A stretch of 64,000 bases of DNA, from contig JAEETB010000001.1 in NCBI GenBank assembly GCA_016286575.1, positions 1-64,000 of the forward strand. The letters run 5' to 3'. Under the pieces are notes generated by a model. The model saw only the letters and a list, made by a program, of their open reading frames with translations. It did not search any database and was not told where the DNA came from. Source of the DNA: Prevotella sp. (GTDB lineage: Bacteria > Bacteroidota > Bacteroidia > Bacteroidales > Bacteroidaceae). The position numbers and the translations under genes are program-made. Below, one piece after another: positions 16,578 through 26,262 of this stretch (positions are counted from its first letter, which is position 1; the number at the start of each line of letters is the position of its first letter).

Positions 16578-19500
16578 ATGGCAGTATCTGATACACTTAG
16601 AGGATATAGGACCCAGTTCCTTTACACTTTATACAGAATCATTTCCACAAATAATTCTGGAAAAGAGGTTTTCCGTCCTGAAGGAATAGAAGACCTGGAT
16701 ATTCTTGTGGATGACAAAGTGGTAGAGTCAATACAAGTAAAAAACCACAAGAGTAGCCTATTGGGATATGCTCATTTATCATCCAATGCCCATACAACAA
16801 GCTTCTTCTCACGTGGAATAAACACATTGCGTAAGTACCCACAGGCAAAGCTAACATTGTTTTCTTTCTATGTGGTTGATGACGACCTCTCCCAAAAGCC
16901 AAGGTTGTCATACAAGCTCAAACATGATAAATACACAAAATTCTCTACAAACGATATAAATAGTCTTCTCAATGCTTATGAGATAAAGATTAGGTCAGAG
17001 CAGTCATTATATGAAGAGGTTGTTGCTATCTTGAAACAAAGATTTCCCTCCTTTAATCCAGAGTACGAGATTAAATTACTGACTCAGTGGATATACAATG
17101 CGGCTGAAGAAGGTAAAAAACTGACTTACAACGATTTGGTAAATGTGCGCGAACGATATGTTACATTTAATAATCAACAGGCTTCGGTTCTTTCTGAATA
17201 TGGCCTCACCGTTATTAAATTGGACCAAGTACCAGGTATATGTCAAGATAATATAAAAGAAGAGTTTTACAATGGCGTTTCGGCTCGTTTGTATCATATC
17301 CAGGCAGGTTTGGATGTTAAACGAGAGCAGAAACTTTTGCAAATAAAAAACGCATTTATGAACTCTAATGTTGTAATTCTTCATGGTCAATCTGGTCAAG
17401 GTAAGAGTACGTTAGCATATCGATATATAAATGACTATTGCCCATTTGCATATGAAATTAGAAATAGCAATGATGGGAATATCAGCAGAATAATAGCCAC
17501 ACTCTCTGCATTAGCCAAAGACTTACCATGGAAGATTGTATTATACTTAGATGTTATACCATCGAATACTGAATGGGTACAGATTGTCAAGGAGTTTGCT
17601 AACTACGAGAAAGTTCAGTGTATTATAACTATTCGCCAAGAAGATTGGAATCAGAAGAAAAATGAAGTCATTACCAACAATAGTACCATTTCTGAGATAG
17701 AGGTGACACTAATAAAGGAAGAGGCTCATAAAATATATGAGGCTATTAAGTCAGATGACAGGTACCCTTTTCCTTTACCGTTTGAAGATGTATGGAAGAA
17801 AGAGGGCAAACAAGGTTCTCTTCTTGAATTTATTTACTTCCTTAATCATGGGCGCAGTTTGAAGTCAAGAATTGCCGAACAAGTTGAGAAGATCACTGAC
17901 AAAAGCAGGGATTTGCTGGCTTATATTGCATTAGGGAATCACCTCGGTGGTCATATCAACAAGTATTCATTGTCTGATTTGACGAAATTGTCTATTCTTG
18001 AAGTAGAACGACTTGTAAAAAATTGGAATAAAGAATATTTTGTTATCAACGAGGATGGCGAATTCTCTGATGTTCATCCTATTCGTACAAAGCTGATCAT
18101 TGACCAAATATTTAATAACGATGTAAAAATCATAGTGAGATATGGCCTAAATCTGTATAAGCTAGTAAATCCAAATCAAACCGACATCTATCTTATCAGA
18201 TTGATGAACGAGGGTATGTCCGCATGTGATTTGATTGATTGGGAGACAAATCAGAGACAACTCACCCCTGCCCTTTATCATGGTATTGCAAAGGCATTAC
18301 TATGGAAAAGAATAAAGGAATATGAAGAAAAACATAAGGGGCTTATTGACCAACTAAAGAATAAAGTAGGTACAGCATGGAATTGGTATCTTCCCTTTAA
18401 CTTTACAGAAATTGACATTCAAGAATCTGTTGAAAAACTTGTAAAAACAATCAACAACGACATACCCGACCTATCATATATTACCAACCGCTTCGAGCCT
18501 CAATCCATTGTTTTTGAGTATATCGAAAGGTGGCTGTGCGATAAGGAACTGTGTCTTTCTATCAAATCAGGACAAGATTGGTTAAAAGCAGGAGAATTCT
18601 TATATATAGTATCTCAATTAAGCATTACCCCAAAGATAGAAATAGGTACACTTCCATTCAAAGAAACAGGAAGTTCACTTTCGGAAATGTCAACAATACT
18701 CCTAGGATTTAAGTTATACAACTATTCTGACGAAAACATTGCGGACATAGAAAAATCTTTCATTAATAATCTGAGGCATCAATATAATATTGTAAACTTT
18801 GAAATTGATGATGACAGACTGCATATTGTATCATTCCTTGATTATTTTAACAATCACGATGATGAAAGTAGAGCAGGATTTATAACGGAACAGCACAATA
18901 TGGCTATATTAGAACTCTGTCGGAGAGCATTTCCAAAAATCAAGGTATATAATTCTAAAATAATAGATGATACTATTACATCTTTTCTTCCAACTATGCC
19001 CACGGAAAAAAGTATACCTAGAGATAAATTCCCCCTTTATGAGATGACAGAATACTGTACGATATTGAGCAGGTTGTATCAACGGTCATATCTATTACCA
19101 GATCGACTTGCGTATGCAGATACTTGTATATTACTAAGAAAACGATATGCTAAGACAGTCTATGAGGTTGCCCTAAGTATAGAGAAGTGGAGTTGTGACA
19201 AATCAAGAAATAACTCATTGTTGGCCGATGCCTATAAGCAAGCATCCGATCTTATTGCATCCAGTATCATTGAGATACCTAAATCAGAAATAAGTGAATA
19301 TGGATTAGACTACAAATCTGATGAAACATATATCCCTGATGATTTGTATACTCATAAAAACAAGAAAAAGACAGACATAGAAGAGGTTCAGAATCTGATT
19401 TCTACACATATATCCTCACTAAACACTTTTTTCATCCAATCACTTAGTCTTTTAATTGGAGAGCATAATAACAATTACAAACGAACATCGATAGCCAATT

Positions 19501-20501
19501 TATATGAGGCGATTAATCAACTGTACAAATTGCAGACGATGTTCAAAAGAGTTCTTGGCGAATATGTAAACAAGAAGGATTTGGAAAGTGTAGAAAAGGC
19601 AGAAAAAGTCAATCTTAAGATGCTTTGGGTTATATGGGAGGCATATATTAGCAATAACGGCACCAAATTAAATTGTGCAAATCTAATGAGAAGATTTGAT
19701 TTTAAGGAGAAGAACTTAACAAACGAGATTCTTAAAGTGTTGAACACGTATCTCTCCGACCATTCTTCGCAGAAAAAAGCCTCCTATTACGGTTTGTCTA
19801 TCAAGATTGATTGCAAATATGAGGATATTGAGGCCAAAGCTGACATCGTCATAGAGTGTATAGATGCATTACAAAACACATTCTCTAATTACGCTTATTT
19901 CTCATCGGAGCGATTAATCATGGGACGCAAGGTAAAAGAAGTATGGATCAATCCTTTGTATTGTTGTAATGTCCATGATGATTCCAACCTCGACTTACAT
20001 TATACATCAATGTCCATCAACAGATTCTTTGAAATAGAAGAAGATGATAATCTAGAGTCAAGTAGTTACCCGCAATATGATGCTGACAAGGACGCCTATA
20101 ATCTTTGTCCCAAAGTAAGGGATTACAATACTATTATGGCCCAACTTTTTGATATGGTAATGACAACTCATAAAATAACTTCTGCAATACAATTTGTTAC
20201 AGATGACGACAAGGTCGGTTCTGAGGTGATAAAGGATTACGCGGATAAATCGAAAGAGCGCTTCCTTGAAAATAAAGTTATTAATATTCTATCGTATAGA
20301 GTTTCTTTACAGACATCTGACAATGCTGTCAACAACGATATTGGCAAGTTGTTAGATGCGATTGAATCTTTTTATTCGCTCCTCAACATAAATGATGAAT
20401 GGTGGTTAACATGCCAAGATTGCATAGAATCATATCTGGATGTCATAGCAAATGACTGGATGATAAAAGCATGTCTAACAATGAATTACCATGTAAATTA
20501 A
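16578..20501 (+). CDS. Avs-like STAND NTPase with N-terminal Cap4/DUF4297-like nuclease domain
   Basis: N-terminal GIEDLDILVDDKVVESIQVKNH nuclease-like motif; P-loop LHGQSGQGKSTLAYRY; ITIRQEDW sensor-like motif; long helical C-terminus. Confidence 0.7.
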   Translation: MAVSDTLRGYRTQFLYTLYRIISTNNSGKEVFRPEGIEDLDILVDDKVVESIQVKNHKSSLLGYAHLSSNAHTTSFFSRGINTLRKYPQAKLTLFSFYVVDDDLSQKPRLSYKLKHDKYTKFSTNDINSLLNAYEIKIRSEQSLYEEVVAILKQRFPSFNPEYEIKLLTQWIYNAAEEGKKLTYNDLVNVRERYVTFNNQQASVLSEYGLTVIKLDQVPGICQDNIKEEFYNGVSARLYHIQAGLDVKREQKLLQIKNAFMNSNVVILHGQSGQGKSTLAYRYINDYCPFAYEIRNSNDGNISRIIATLSALAKDLPWKIVLYLDVIPSNTEWVQIVKEFANYEKVQCIITIRQEDWNQKKNEVITNNSTISEIEVTLIKEEAHKIYEAIKSDDRYPFPLPFEDVWKKEGKQGSLLEFIYFLNHGRSLKSRIAEQVEKITDKSRDLLAYIALGNHLGGHINKYSLSDLTKLSILEVERLVKNWNKEYFVINEDGEFSDVHPIRTKLIIDQIFNNDVKIIVRYGLNLYKLVNPNQTDIYLIRLMNEGMSACDLIDWETNQRQLTPALYHGIAKALLWKRIKEYEEKHKGLIDQLKNKVGTAWNWYLPFNFTEIDIQESVEKLVKTINNDIPDLSYITNRFEPQSIVFEYIERWLCDKELCLSIKSGQDWLKAGEFLYIVSQLSITPKIEIGTLPFKETGSSLSEMSTILLGFKLYNYSDENIADIEKSFINNLRHQYNIVNFEIDDDRLHIVSFLDYFNNHDDESRAGFITEQHNMAILELCRRAFPKIKVYNSKIIDDTITSFLPTMPTEKSIPRDKFPLYEMTEYCTILSRLYQRSYLLPDRLAYADTCILLRKRYAKTVYEVALSIEKWSCDKSRNNSLLADAYKQASDLIASSIIEIPKSEISEYGLDYKSDETYIPDDLYTHKNKKKTDIEEVQNLISTHISSLNTFFIQSLSLLIGEHNNNYKRTSIANLYEAINQLYKLQTMFKRVLGEYVNKKDLESVEKAEKVNLKMLWVIWEAYISNNGTKLNCANLMRRFDFKEKNLTNEILKVLNTYLSDHSSQKKASYYGLSIKIDCKYEDIEAKADIVIECIDALQNTFSNYAYFSSERLIMGRKVKEVWINPLYCCNVHDDSNLDLHYTSMSINRFFEIEEDDNLESSSYPQYDADKDAYNLCPKVRDYNTIMAQLFDMVMTTHKITSAIQFVTDDDKVGSEVIKDYADKSKERFLENKVINILSYRVSLQTSDNAVNNDIGKLLDAIESFYSLLNINDEWWLTCQDCIESYLDVIANDWMIKACLTMNYHVN

Positions 20502-20565
20502 GCACTTAAAGGTCGAAAGATTTTCGCCACGTTAAACGATTTTTCTGCGATTATTTGCTTTTCAG

Positions 20566-22998
20566 TCAGTCAATCTCAATAGAAACGGCATTTGCAATCT
20601 TTACGTCAATCTCTGAACTGAAGTCTATTTGCTGCTCTTCAGTTTCCAACGACACTATCAACGAGTAGCGCATACCCGCCTCTATTTTATCAAGACTATT
20701 TCGGTTATACCACCAGCCAGATACCGGGAACACCGCTATCAGATTGCATGTCGCTAAGTCTGCCGCCGACATTTCTATCCAATCTTTATGGATTGAACCT
20801 TTAGTACGTTTCTTGATACCTATGTACCAACGCTGGGTATCATTCACTACCTTTACATCATCCTCGTCATAGTCACGCTGTATGCGGTGACGGAATGCAC
20901 GTGGCTTTTCATTCACGTTACTCAACTCAAAACGCAAACCAGCAGAAGCATAGTTGTATTTCTTAAATGAAGAAACATAGTTGTCCGTTGGACCTGGTTC
21001 AATGAAATACGACAATGTAATGGACAACTTTACGGTCTTTTCGCCCATCATCAATAGTGTATCCTTTGGCCAAGGCAGTTCATAGATATGCATCTTATTG
21101 AATGAATTACCTTTCTTTTTCTGTCCTTCCTTCTTACCCTTTTTGTAGGGTTGAATACTGTTTTGAGCAATAAAGGTCACACCATTCTTCCTACTCTCAA
21201 GCATCTTCTCCAAATCAGGCACACCGTAACCGCATACGCGCAAACGTTCATCCTTGTCAGGGAAGTCCTGCTCCATTTGCTCCGTCCATTTTGCAGTATG
21301 CACAAACAAGCCTCTAATGGTTTCAGGCCAATAGCTAGGATTTTCCACTGCTACAAAACCCGCATAGCGAGCAGCTAAAGCTGTTGCAGCACTTGTAGCG
21401 TTGAATGTCCTGAAATATTTGAAATAGGTATGCTCGTTTGAAGTTGTCAGCAACTCCAAATCATTATGTCCATACGTCGCACCATTAACATCCATTGTCC
21501 TGTTACCGCCTTCCATCACAACTTCTGGTTTGATGGGCATGTTGGTCATCCACAATAGCGAGGTGGTACTGTAAGGCGACAGACTTCCTTCACGGGCTAT
21601 CACATTCATGGGGTGACCGTTACTGTCAAGCGCCCTCACCTTCTCGGTATAGGCACCAACAGTCAGGGCATTCCATGCTTGCCCCGGATTTAATATGGCT
21701 CGTGTCTTATTAGCATCTGGGTAGTTTTGCCAGTCAAATTCCTCATCCACATTGCCCGCACACTGAACAAACAGTCGCTTCAGTCCTGGTTCATCACCAA
21801 AACATATCTGGTCAAGTGCACTCGACCACGACGATGGCGTACCATCGCTCCATCCCCTATCCTCAGCCACTGCCATGCAGTAACCCATCACGTCGTTGCC
21901 ATGATTGATTTCTGCTATCGAAACACCTTGCTTCGTAAAGTCGGCCCAAAACTGTTTCTCGGCTCCATCTTGTTTGTTAGCTACTTTCACAGAGCACAGA
22001 CGGAATCTGGGTTCCTCTACTCTTCTATTTGCAAGTGCATCTGTCAGGTCACCGTAAGCAGCAACACCGGCCATCATCGTACCGTGAGGCCATTTATCGT
22101 TTACACCCCATTTATTCAATACAGAATAACGCTCATGATCAGCAATTACAGGGAGCAGCATCGGGTGTCCGGCTATAACACCTGAATCCAATATACAAAG
22201 GTATCTGTTGGTTATGGCATCATAACAGTACTGACTCATAATCATATTCAGCCAGTCCCGCTGTTCTGGACCATCCCCTTCTGCTATAAAACCAGCCAAC
22301 GTCGGTACACTTGAAACCTTGACAAAGGTATCAGAGGCATAGAACAAACGTTCCATATCCTTTTTGTTGGCACAGGCTAGAATAACAATACGCTCTGGAA
22401 ATTTCAGATATCGCTCTTTATATTCTATCTGCAAATTATGCATCAGCGAAAGCACTGGGTCAGCTGTGTTCTCAGCAAACCACAGTTCCACCCATTCTTT
22501 CACTTCAGCAGGCATCTGTCCTTTTCCGTGCCAAAGATCATCTACGGTAACAGTTCTTATCTCCTCTATACTTTCCAACAGGGGTTTGTTCAAACGCTCG
22601 TTATTTTTAGTACGTTTGTTCCCCTTATAGGTTTCTACTTTCTTGTCAAGCCAATCCTTCTGTTTCTTTTTCAAGAACAGAATGGCAGAAGTCACCATGC
22701 CACCTTCTGGTGTTGGTGTATCTTGTACTGATACTATATGGCCTATCGTCGGACTGTCAATAGATTTCAGCGCAAAATCATAGTCAGCCGTGTTTCTCAA
22801 CATGATATAGTAGCCGTCTCTGACCTGTGCTACATCAGCCTTCTTCAAGGCCTCTTCGTCCTTGGCTATCACAGCCTTATACAAATCCAGAATCTTATCT
22901 ACATGCCCACCGCCCCTTTCCGGAAGGTTAGGGGTTCCGAAACCAGAACCCTTATAGTCAAACGCCTCTCCTGCGTATGAGATATCGTAGTGCTTCAT
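20566..22998 (-). CDS. subtilisin-like S8 serine peptidase
   Basis: Triad motifs CILDSG, HGTMMAG and NATSAATALAARYAG. Confidence 0.8.
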   Translation of the reverse strand: MKHYDISYAGEAFDYKGSGFGTPNLPERGGGHVDKILDLYKAVIAKDEEALKKADVAQVRDGYYIMLRNTADYDFALKSIDSPTIGHIVSVQDTPTPEGGMVTSAILFLKKKQKDWLDKKVETYKGNKRTKNNERLNKPLLESIEEIRTVTVDDLWHGKGQMPAEVKEWVELWFAENTADPVLSLMHNLQIEYKERYLKFPERIVILACANKKDMERLFYASDTFVKVSSVPTLAGFIAEGDGPEQRDWLNMIMSQYCYDAITNRYLCILDSGVIAGHPMLLPVIADHERYSVLNKWGVNDKWPHGTMMAGVAAYGDLTDALANRRVEEPRFRLCSVKVANKQDGAEKQFWADFTKQGVSIAEINHGNDVMGYCMAVAEDRGWSDGTPSSWSSALDQICFGDEPGLKRLFVQCAGNVDEEFDWQNYPDANKTRAILNPGQAWNALTVGAYTEKVRALDSNGHPMNVIAREGSLSPYSTTSLLWMTNMPIKPEVVMEGGNRTMDVNGATYGHNDLELLTTSNEHTYFKYFRTFNATSAATALAARYAGFVAVENPSYWPETIRGLFVHTAKWTEQMEQDFPDKDERLRVCGYGVPDLEKMLESRKNGVTFIAQNSIQPYKKGKKEGQKKKGNSFNKMHIYELPWPKDTLLMMGEKTVKLSITLSYFIEPGPTDNYVSSFKKYNYASAGLRFELSNVNEKPRAFRHRIQRDYDEDDVKVVNDTQRWYIGIKKRTKGSIHKDWIEMSAADLATCNLIAVFPVSGWWYNRNSLDKIEAGMRYSLIVSLETEEQQIDFSSEIDVKIANAVSIEID

Positions 22999-23004
22999 CT
23001 GTGT

Positions 23005-23970
23005 TTAGCCGGCTTTTACGTCAAATCCCTTCACACGCTGTCTCAACGACTCTTCAATCATCGCCTTCGTCAGCGGCTTGTTGGTCAAAATCGAAGTCTT
23101 GATGGCATCTGCACATACAGCACAAATCACAGCCTGACTATAGCCCACAAAAGAGCCTGCCAAATTCTCCATAGTTTTGTCAGAGACACGTTTTTCCAGC
23201 TTCTTTTGCAGTAAGGCAACTATCTCTGCCTTTGTAGGCAACATAAACAGCACCACATCGTCAAATCTGCGGAACAGTGCCTTATCCAACACTTTCATAT
23301 CGTTGGTTGCTGCTATCACGATACTCCGTATCAAAGGTTGTTCCGTCAGTTTCAGAAAACTGTTCAGGATGCGCCTCATCTCGCCAACTTCATTATCTCT
23401 TTCGCGCTCCGTGCCAATGGCATCAAACTCATCAAACAGGTAAACGCCCGGATGGGTATTAATCACCTCAAATAGTTCGGCCAATTTAGCACTGGTGCTT
23501 CCTAGAAATCTGGATACGATTTTTTCCAGCTGTACCACATATAGCGGCAGACCTGTCTCGTTGGCTATCACGCTGGCTGTCATAGTCTTTCCCGTACCCG
23601 AAGGGCCGCCAAACAACAGACGACTGCGGTTTTGCAAACCATTCCGCTCCAACAACTCACGCTCCTGATATTCCATAATGGTACGCTCTATACGTGTGCG
23701 AATCTCTTCTGAAACCACGATGTCATCCAGTGTATAAAGGTTCAGCTCCTCTACCACTGAGTCCGACAAGGCCGTGTTCATGAAACTCATCCGCAGCACC
23801 TTGCCCGCAGAGCGGTTTTTATCCACAATTTTACGAATTTCCTGAGCTGCCACCCTATGACCGGCACGAGCTTCAGCCGCTGCTATTTGCAATGCAACAG
23901 TATTAAAGCCCTCCTTATCATCTTGATAATGAGCGTTCAAAAGGGCTAAAATGCGGTCATTTTGTACCAT
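23005..23970 (-). CDS. AAA+ ATPase, partner of the subtilase
   Basis: GGPSGTGKTMTA Walker A, YLFDEFDAIG Walker B, ATNDMKVLDKALFRRFD sensor/arginine-finger region; 6 bp from the subtilase. Confidence 0.85.
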   Translation of the reverse strand: MVQNDRILALLNAHYQDDKEGFNTVALQIAAAEARAGHRVAAQEIRKIVDKNRSAGKVLRMSFMNTALSDSVVEELNLYTLDDIVVSEEIRTRIERTIMEYQERELLERNGLQNRSRLLFGGPSGTGKTMTASVIANETGLPLYVVQLEKIVSRFLGSTSAKLAELFEVINTHPGVYLFDEFDAIGTERERDNEVGEMRRILNSFLKLTEQPLIRSIVIAATNDMKVLDKALFRRFDDVVLFMLPTKAEIVALLQKKLEKRVSDKTMENLAGSFVGYSQAVICAVCADAIKTSILTNKPLTKAMIEESLRQRVKGFDVKAG

Positions 23971-24003
23971 TCCACGTTAAATTGTAATATTCCTAAGATG
24001 GTG

Positions 24004-24011
24004 CAAAAATA
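24004..24011 (-). promoter_or_regulatory. Bacteroidetes-type -7 box for the AAA/subtilase operon
   Basis: caaaaata = reverse complement TATTTTTG, ~34 bp upstream of the AAA start. Confidence 0.4.
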
Positions 24012-24063
24012 CATCTTTTTATCGATATATCCGTAAAATAATTCGTTTTTCTGCAAAAAAAAA

Positions 24064-24105
24064 TGGGTCAGGCCCCCGATTTCGAGGTCCAACCCACCTA
24101 TTTTT
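24064..24105. terminator. imperfect hairpin flanked by A-run and T-run (bidirectional terminator-like)
   Basis: aaaaTGGGTcaggcccccgatttcgaggtccaACCCAcctattttt. Confidence 0.4.
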
Positions 24106-24146
24106 CTATTTCGTGGTAGCACTAATACCCCCCTTAAATCCAACAA

Positions 24147-24176
24147 AAGCCGACCAGATGATCATCTGATCGGCTT
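24147..24176. repeat. 30-bp near-perfect palindrome
   Basis: AAGCCGAcCAGATGATCATCTGaTCGGCTT (one mismatched pair). Confidence 0.7.
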
Positions 24177-24231
24177 CCGCACAAAGAACCTTGAAGAATC
24201 CAGTTCAGTGGCTATAATTTGGACGTCTTTG

Positions 24232-24684
24232 GTAAATTACCATTTTGACGTAAACCTGATTTTCAGCAAGTTACACACAAAACATTTTTGGAAAAAATCA
24301 CTTGGGTTAATAATCAACCCGATTGACAGAGTCAGGCCACCTTTTTTTGCTCTTCCTTGGATGAAAGAGACTTATAATTGCATGGGATGAGAGACTTGTA
24401 ATCATTCTCACCCTTCGTCAGTCTGGGCAGCACATCATTTATGTAATCAAAGAAGTTCAGATCATTGAGCTTACAACTTTCATACAGTGAGTACATGAAG
24501 GCTACATTCTGAGCTGCCATATGGCTACAATTCTTTCGCAGGCTCCTGCCATTGCGGTTCTGGTTGTAGTCCTGCATTACTTTTTCGAAATACTCTCTTG
24601 TCTCCATAATCAACTGAAATATGAATTTGGCGACGAAAGTAAATATTATATACTGAATGACCTTACGCTAGCATGATGGCTTTC
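24232..24684. mobile_element. IS66-derived MITE-like deletion element (~450 bp)
   Basis: Termini gtaaattaccattttgacgtaa and reverse complement of ttacgctagcatgatggctttc; contains a fused tnpA/tnpC remnant. Confidence 0.65.
24332..24613 (-). CDS. chimeric ORF: TnpA N-terminus fused in frame to IS66 transposase C-terminus
   Basis: METREYFEKVMQDYNQNRNGRSLRKNC | SHMAAQNVAFMYSLYESCKLND...EEQKKVA. Confidence 0.6.
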   Translation of the reverse strand: MIMETREYFEKVMQDYNQNRNGRSLRKNCSHMAAQNVAFMYSLYESCKLNDLNFFDYINDVLPRLTKGENDYKSLIPCNYKSLSSKEEQKKVA

Positions 24685-24731
24685 CTATCATTCCTGTTTA
24701 ATTATCTGCATGGCATAAGACAATATTGTGA

Positions 24732-25382
24732 CTACTCCAGGGAGCAGTTCGTAACCTTCCACACATACACTACCTGTGGACATTGATTATCAGAACAAGC
24801 CACAAGTTCAACCTTTATATTTTTCACCTGATCATGAATAGTCCTGTATTCCGTCTCAAAACTCGTCAAACGCTTAAGTTCTGACACATTAAGCATCTTG
24901 GGTTGATGAGAGACAAAAGGGAACCATTCTGCATATTCCGTATCTGGTTCTCTATTGCTATAGTCTGTATCAGGTATATTTCCCGGCTCAGCCTTAATTG
25001 GCGCATATTTAAATCTTTTCAGAAAATGCTCCAATTTTCCACATAGAACAAAATAATTATTCCCTTCTAAAAGTGACAACCTCATTAAATCATTAAATAT
25101 TAATTGATGTTGGTAATCGCTTGATGTAAATTTACCAAGGAACTTTAACTCAATATTACAATCAATTCCTCTAAGTGGAAAGGAAAAGTCTACTCTTCTC
25201 TTATCTAATTTATCATATAACTTCTCCAATTCAACTTCTACTCGAAGTTGTCTCTCAATATATTCCGCCAGCGGATAACGAACTGAACTTTCTAAAAGAA
25301 TGTCTGAACGGCATACTGACTGCTGGTAATTAAGCCAATAAAAAATGGCGTTAGCAAGACGAGTTACTTCCTCCTGATCCAT
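24732..25382 (-). CDS. putative PD-(D/E)xK-like nuclease, 216 aa
   Basis: RVDFSFPLRGIDCNIELKFLGKF (D...ExK spacing); no family recognised. Confidence 0.5.
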   Translation of the reverse strand: MDQEEVTRLANAIFYWLNYQQSVCRSDILLESSVRYPLAEYIERQLRVEVELEKLYDKLDKRRVDFSFPLRGIDCNIELKFLGKFTSSDYQHQLIFNDLMRLSLLEGNNYFVLCGKLEHFLKRFKYAPIKAEPGNIPDTDYSNREPDTEYAEWFPFVSHQPKMLNVSELKRLTSFETEYRTIHDQVKNIKVELVACSDNQCPQVVYVWKVTNCSLE

Positions 25383-25386
25383 AAAA

Positions 25387-25656
25387 TCACTTCAGGTTCT
25401 CAAAGAAAGCCTTTAAGTCGTCATAATGAATATCGTTTATACCTTCTATAATGACACGGACTTGTGGGATATCAAGATGAATTTCAACGAACTGATTATG
25501 AAGTTTTCCCTCCATAAACTCTGATACAACTTCATCCATATATTGTTGGGGATAGTCCTTTGTCCATCCACCACGCAATATCGTTAATCGCGCAGCACCT
25601 TCCGCAATCTGCTGTTGATACACATCCACATCTGGATATCGATTTACATCTATCAT
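25387..25656 (-). CDS. uncharacterised 89-aa protein, operon partner of 24732-25382
   Basis: ORF 4 bp upstream on the same strand. Confidence 0.55.
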   Translation of the reverse strand: MIDVNRYPDVDVYQQQIAEGAARLTILRGGWTKDYPQQYMDEVVSEFMEGKLHNQFVEIHLDIPQVRVIIEGINDIHYDDLKAFFENLK

Positions 25657-25687
25657 GATCTAAGATTTTTGAGAATATTTATTATTA

Positions 25688-26077
25688 GTATGCATCCAAC
25701 CTTTTTTACCATAAGCCCTAGCCCCAACATTTGCTGGGGTTCTTGGACACTATAAGTAAATTGGACTATTTGTTGTTTTGAGACCATCAAGCAGGTCGTT
25801 AATACGCTTCTGATAACCATTTCGTTCCATATCAGACATCCCCCCTACAGCCGACGCCTCTGCTTCCAGCTACATCGCGTACCGGCATTGCATAATCATG
25901 CGCTATATATCTATCTTCAAATCCCATAACGTTTCAATGTCTTTACTACTTACTGCCATATCTTCTGTTTTTAGAATTAATGGCACCGCTCGGCTTTGCC
26001 GCTTATTCGAGCTCCGCGAGTCTTAAGAAAGGTAATAACTATATCTCAGACCACCTAAAAAGGGGTTGGATGCTTAC
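25688..26077. mobile_element. MITE-like element with imperfect ~20-bp terminal inverted repeats
   Basis: gtatgcatccaaccttttttacc ... cctaaaaaggggttggatgcttac; same terminus at 45585. Confidence 0.6.
25986..26031. repeat. short double-hairpin repeat, copy 5 (inside the MITE-like element)
   Basis: ccgctCGGCtttGCCGcttattcgagctccgcgagtcttaagaaag. Confidence 0.7.
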
Positions 26078-26262
26078 TCAAAGTCTACAATGTCCTCAAA
26101 GGTCTTTGACTCCAAATGCACGTGACATTCCTCATTGACATCAAACCATAGCCCCCCCTATTAATGGCAAATCCCATAATCAGTCCATGCTATTGATCCA
26201 CATGCTCCCCCAACGGACACACTCTGTATAGTGAGAATATATGGTATTTCATACTTTAGATA

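Noticed and set aside
23946-24146. 66-aa minus-strand ORF upstream of the AAA gene
   Set aside because: Spans the hairpin/terminator-like region and the putative promoter; likely spurious.
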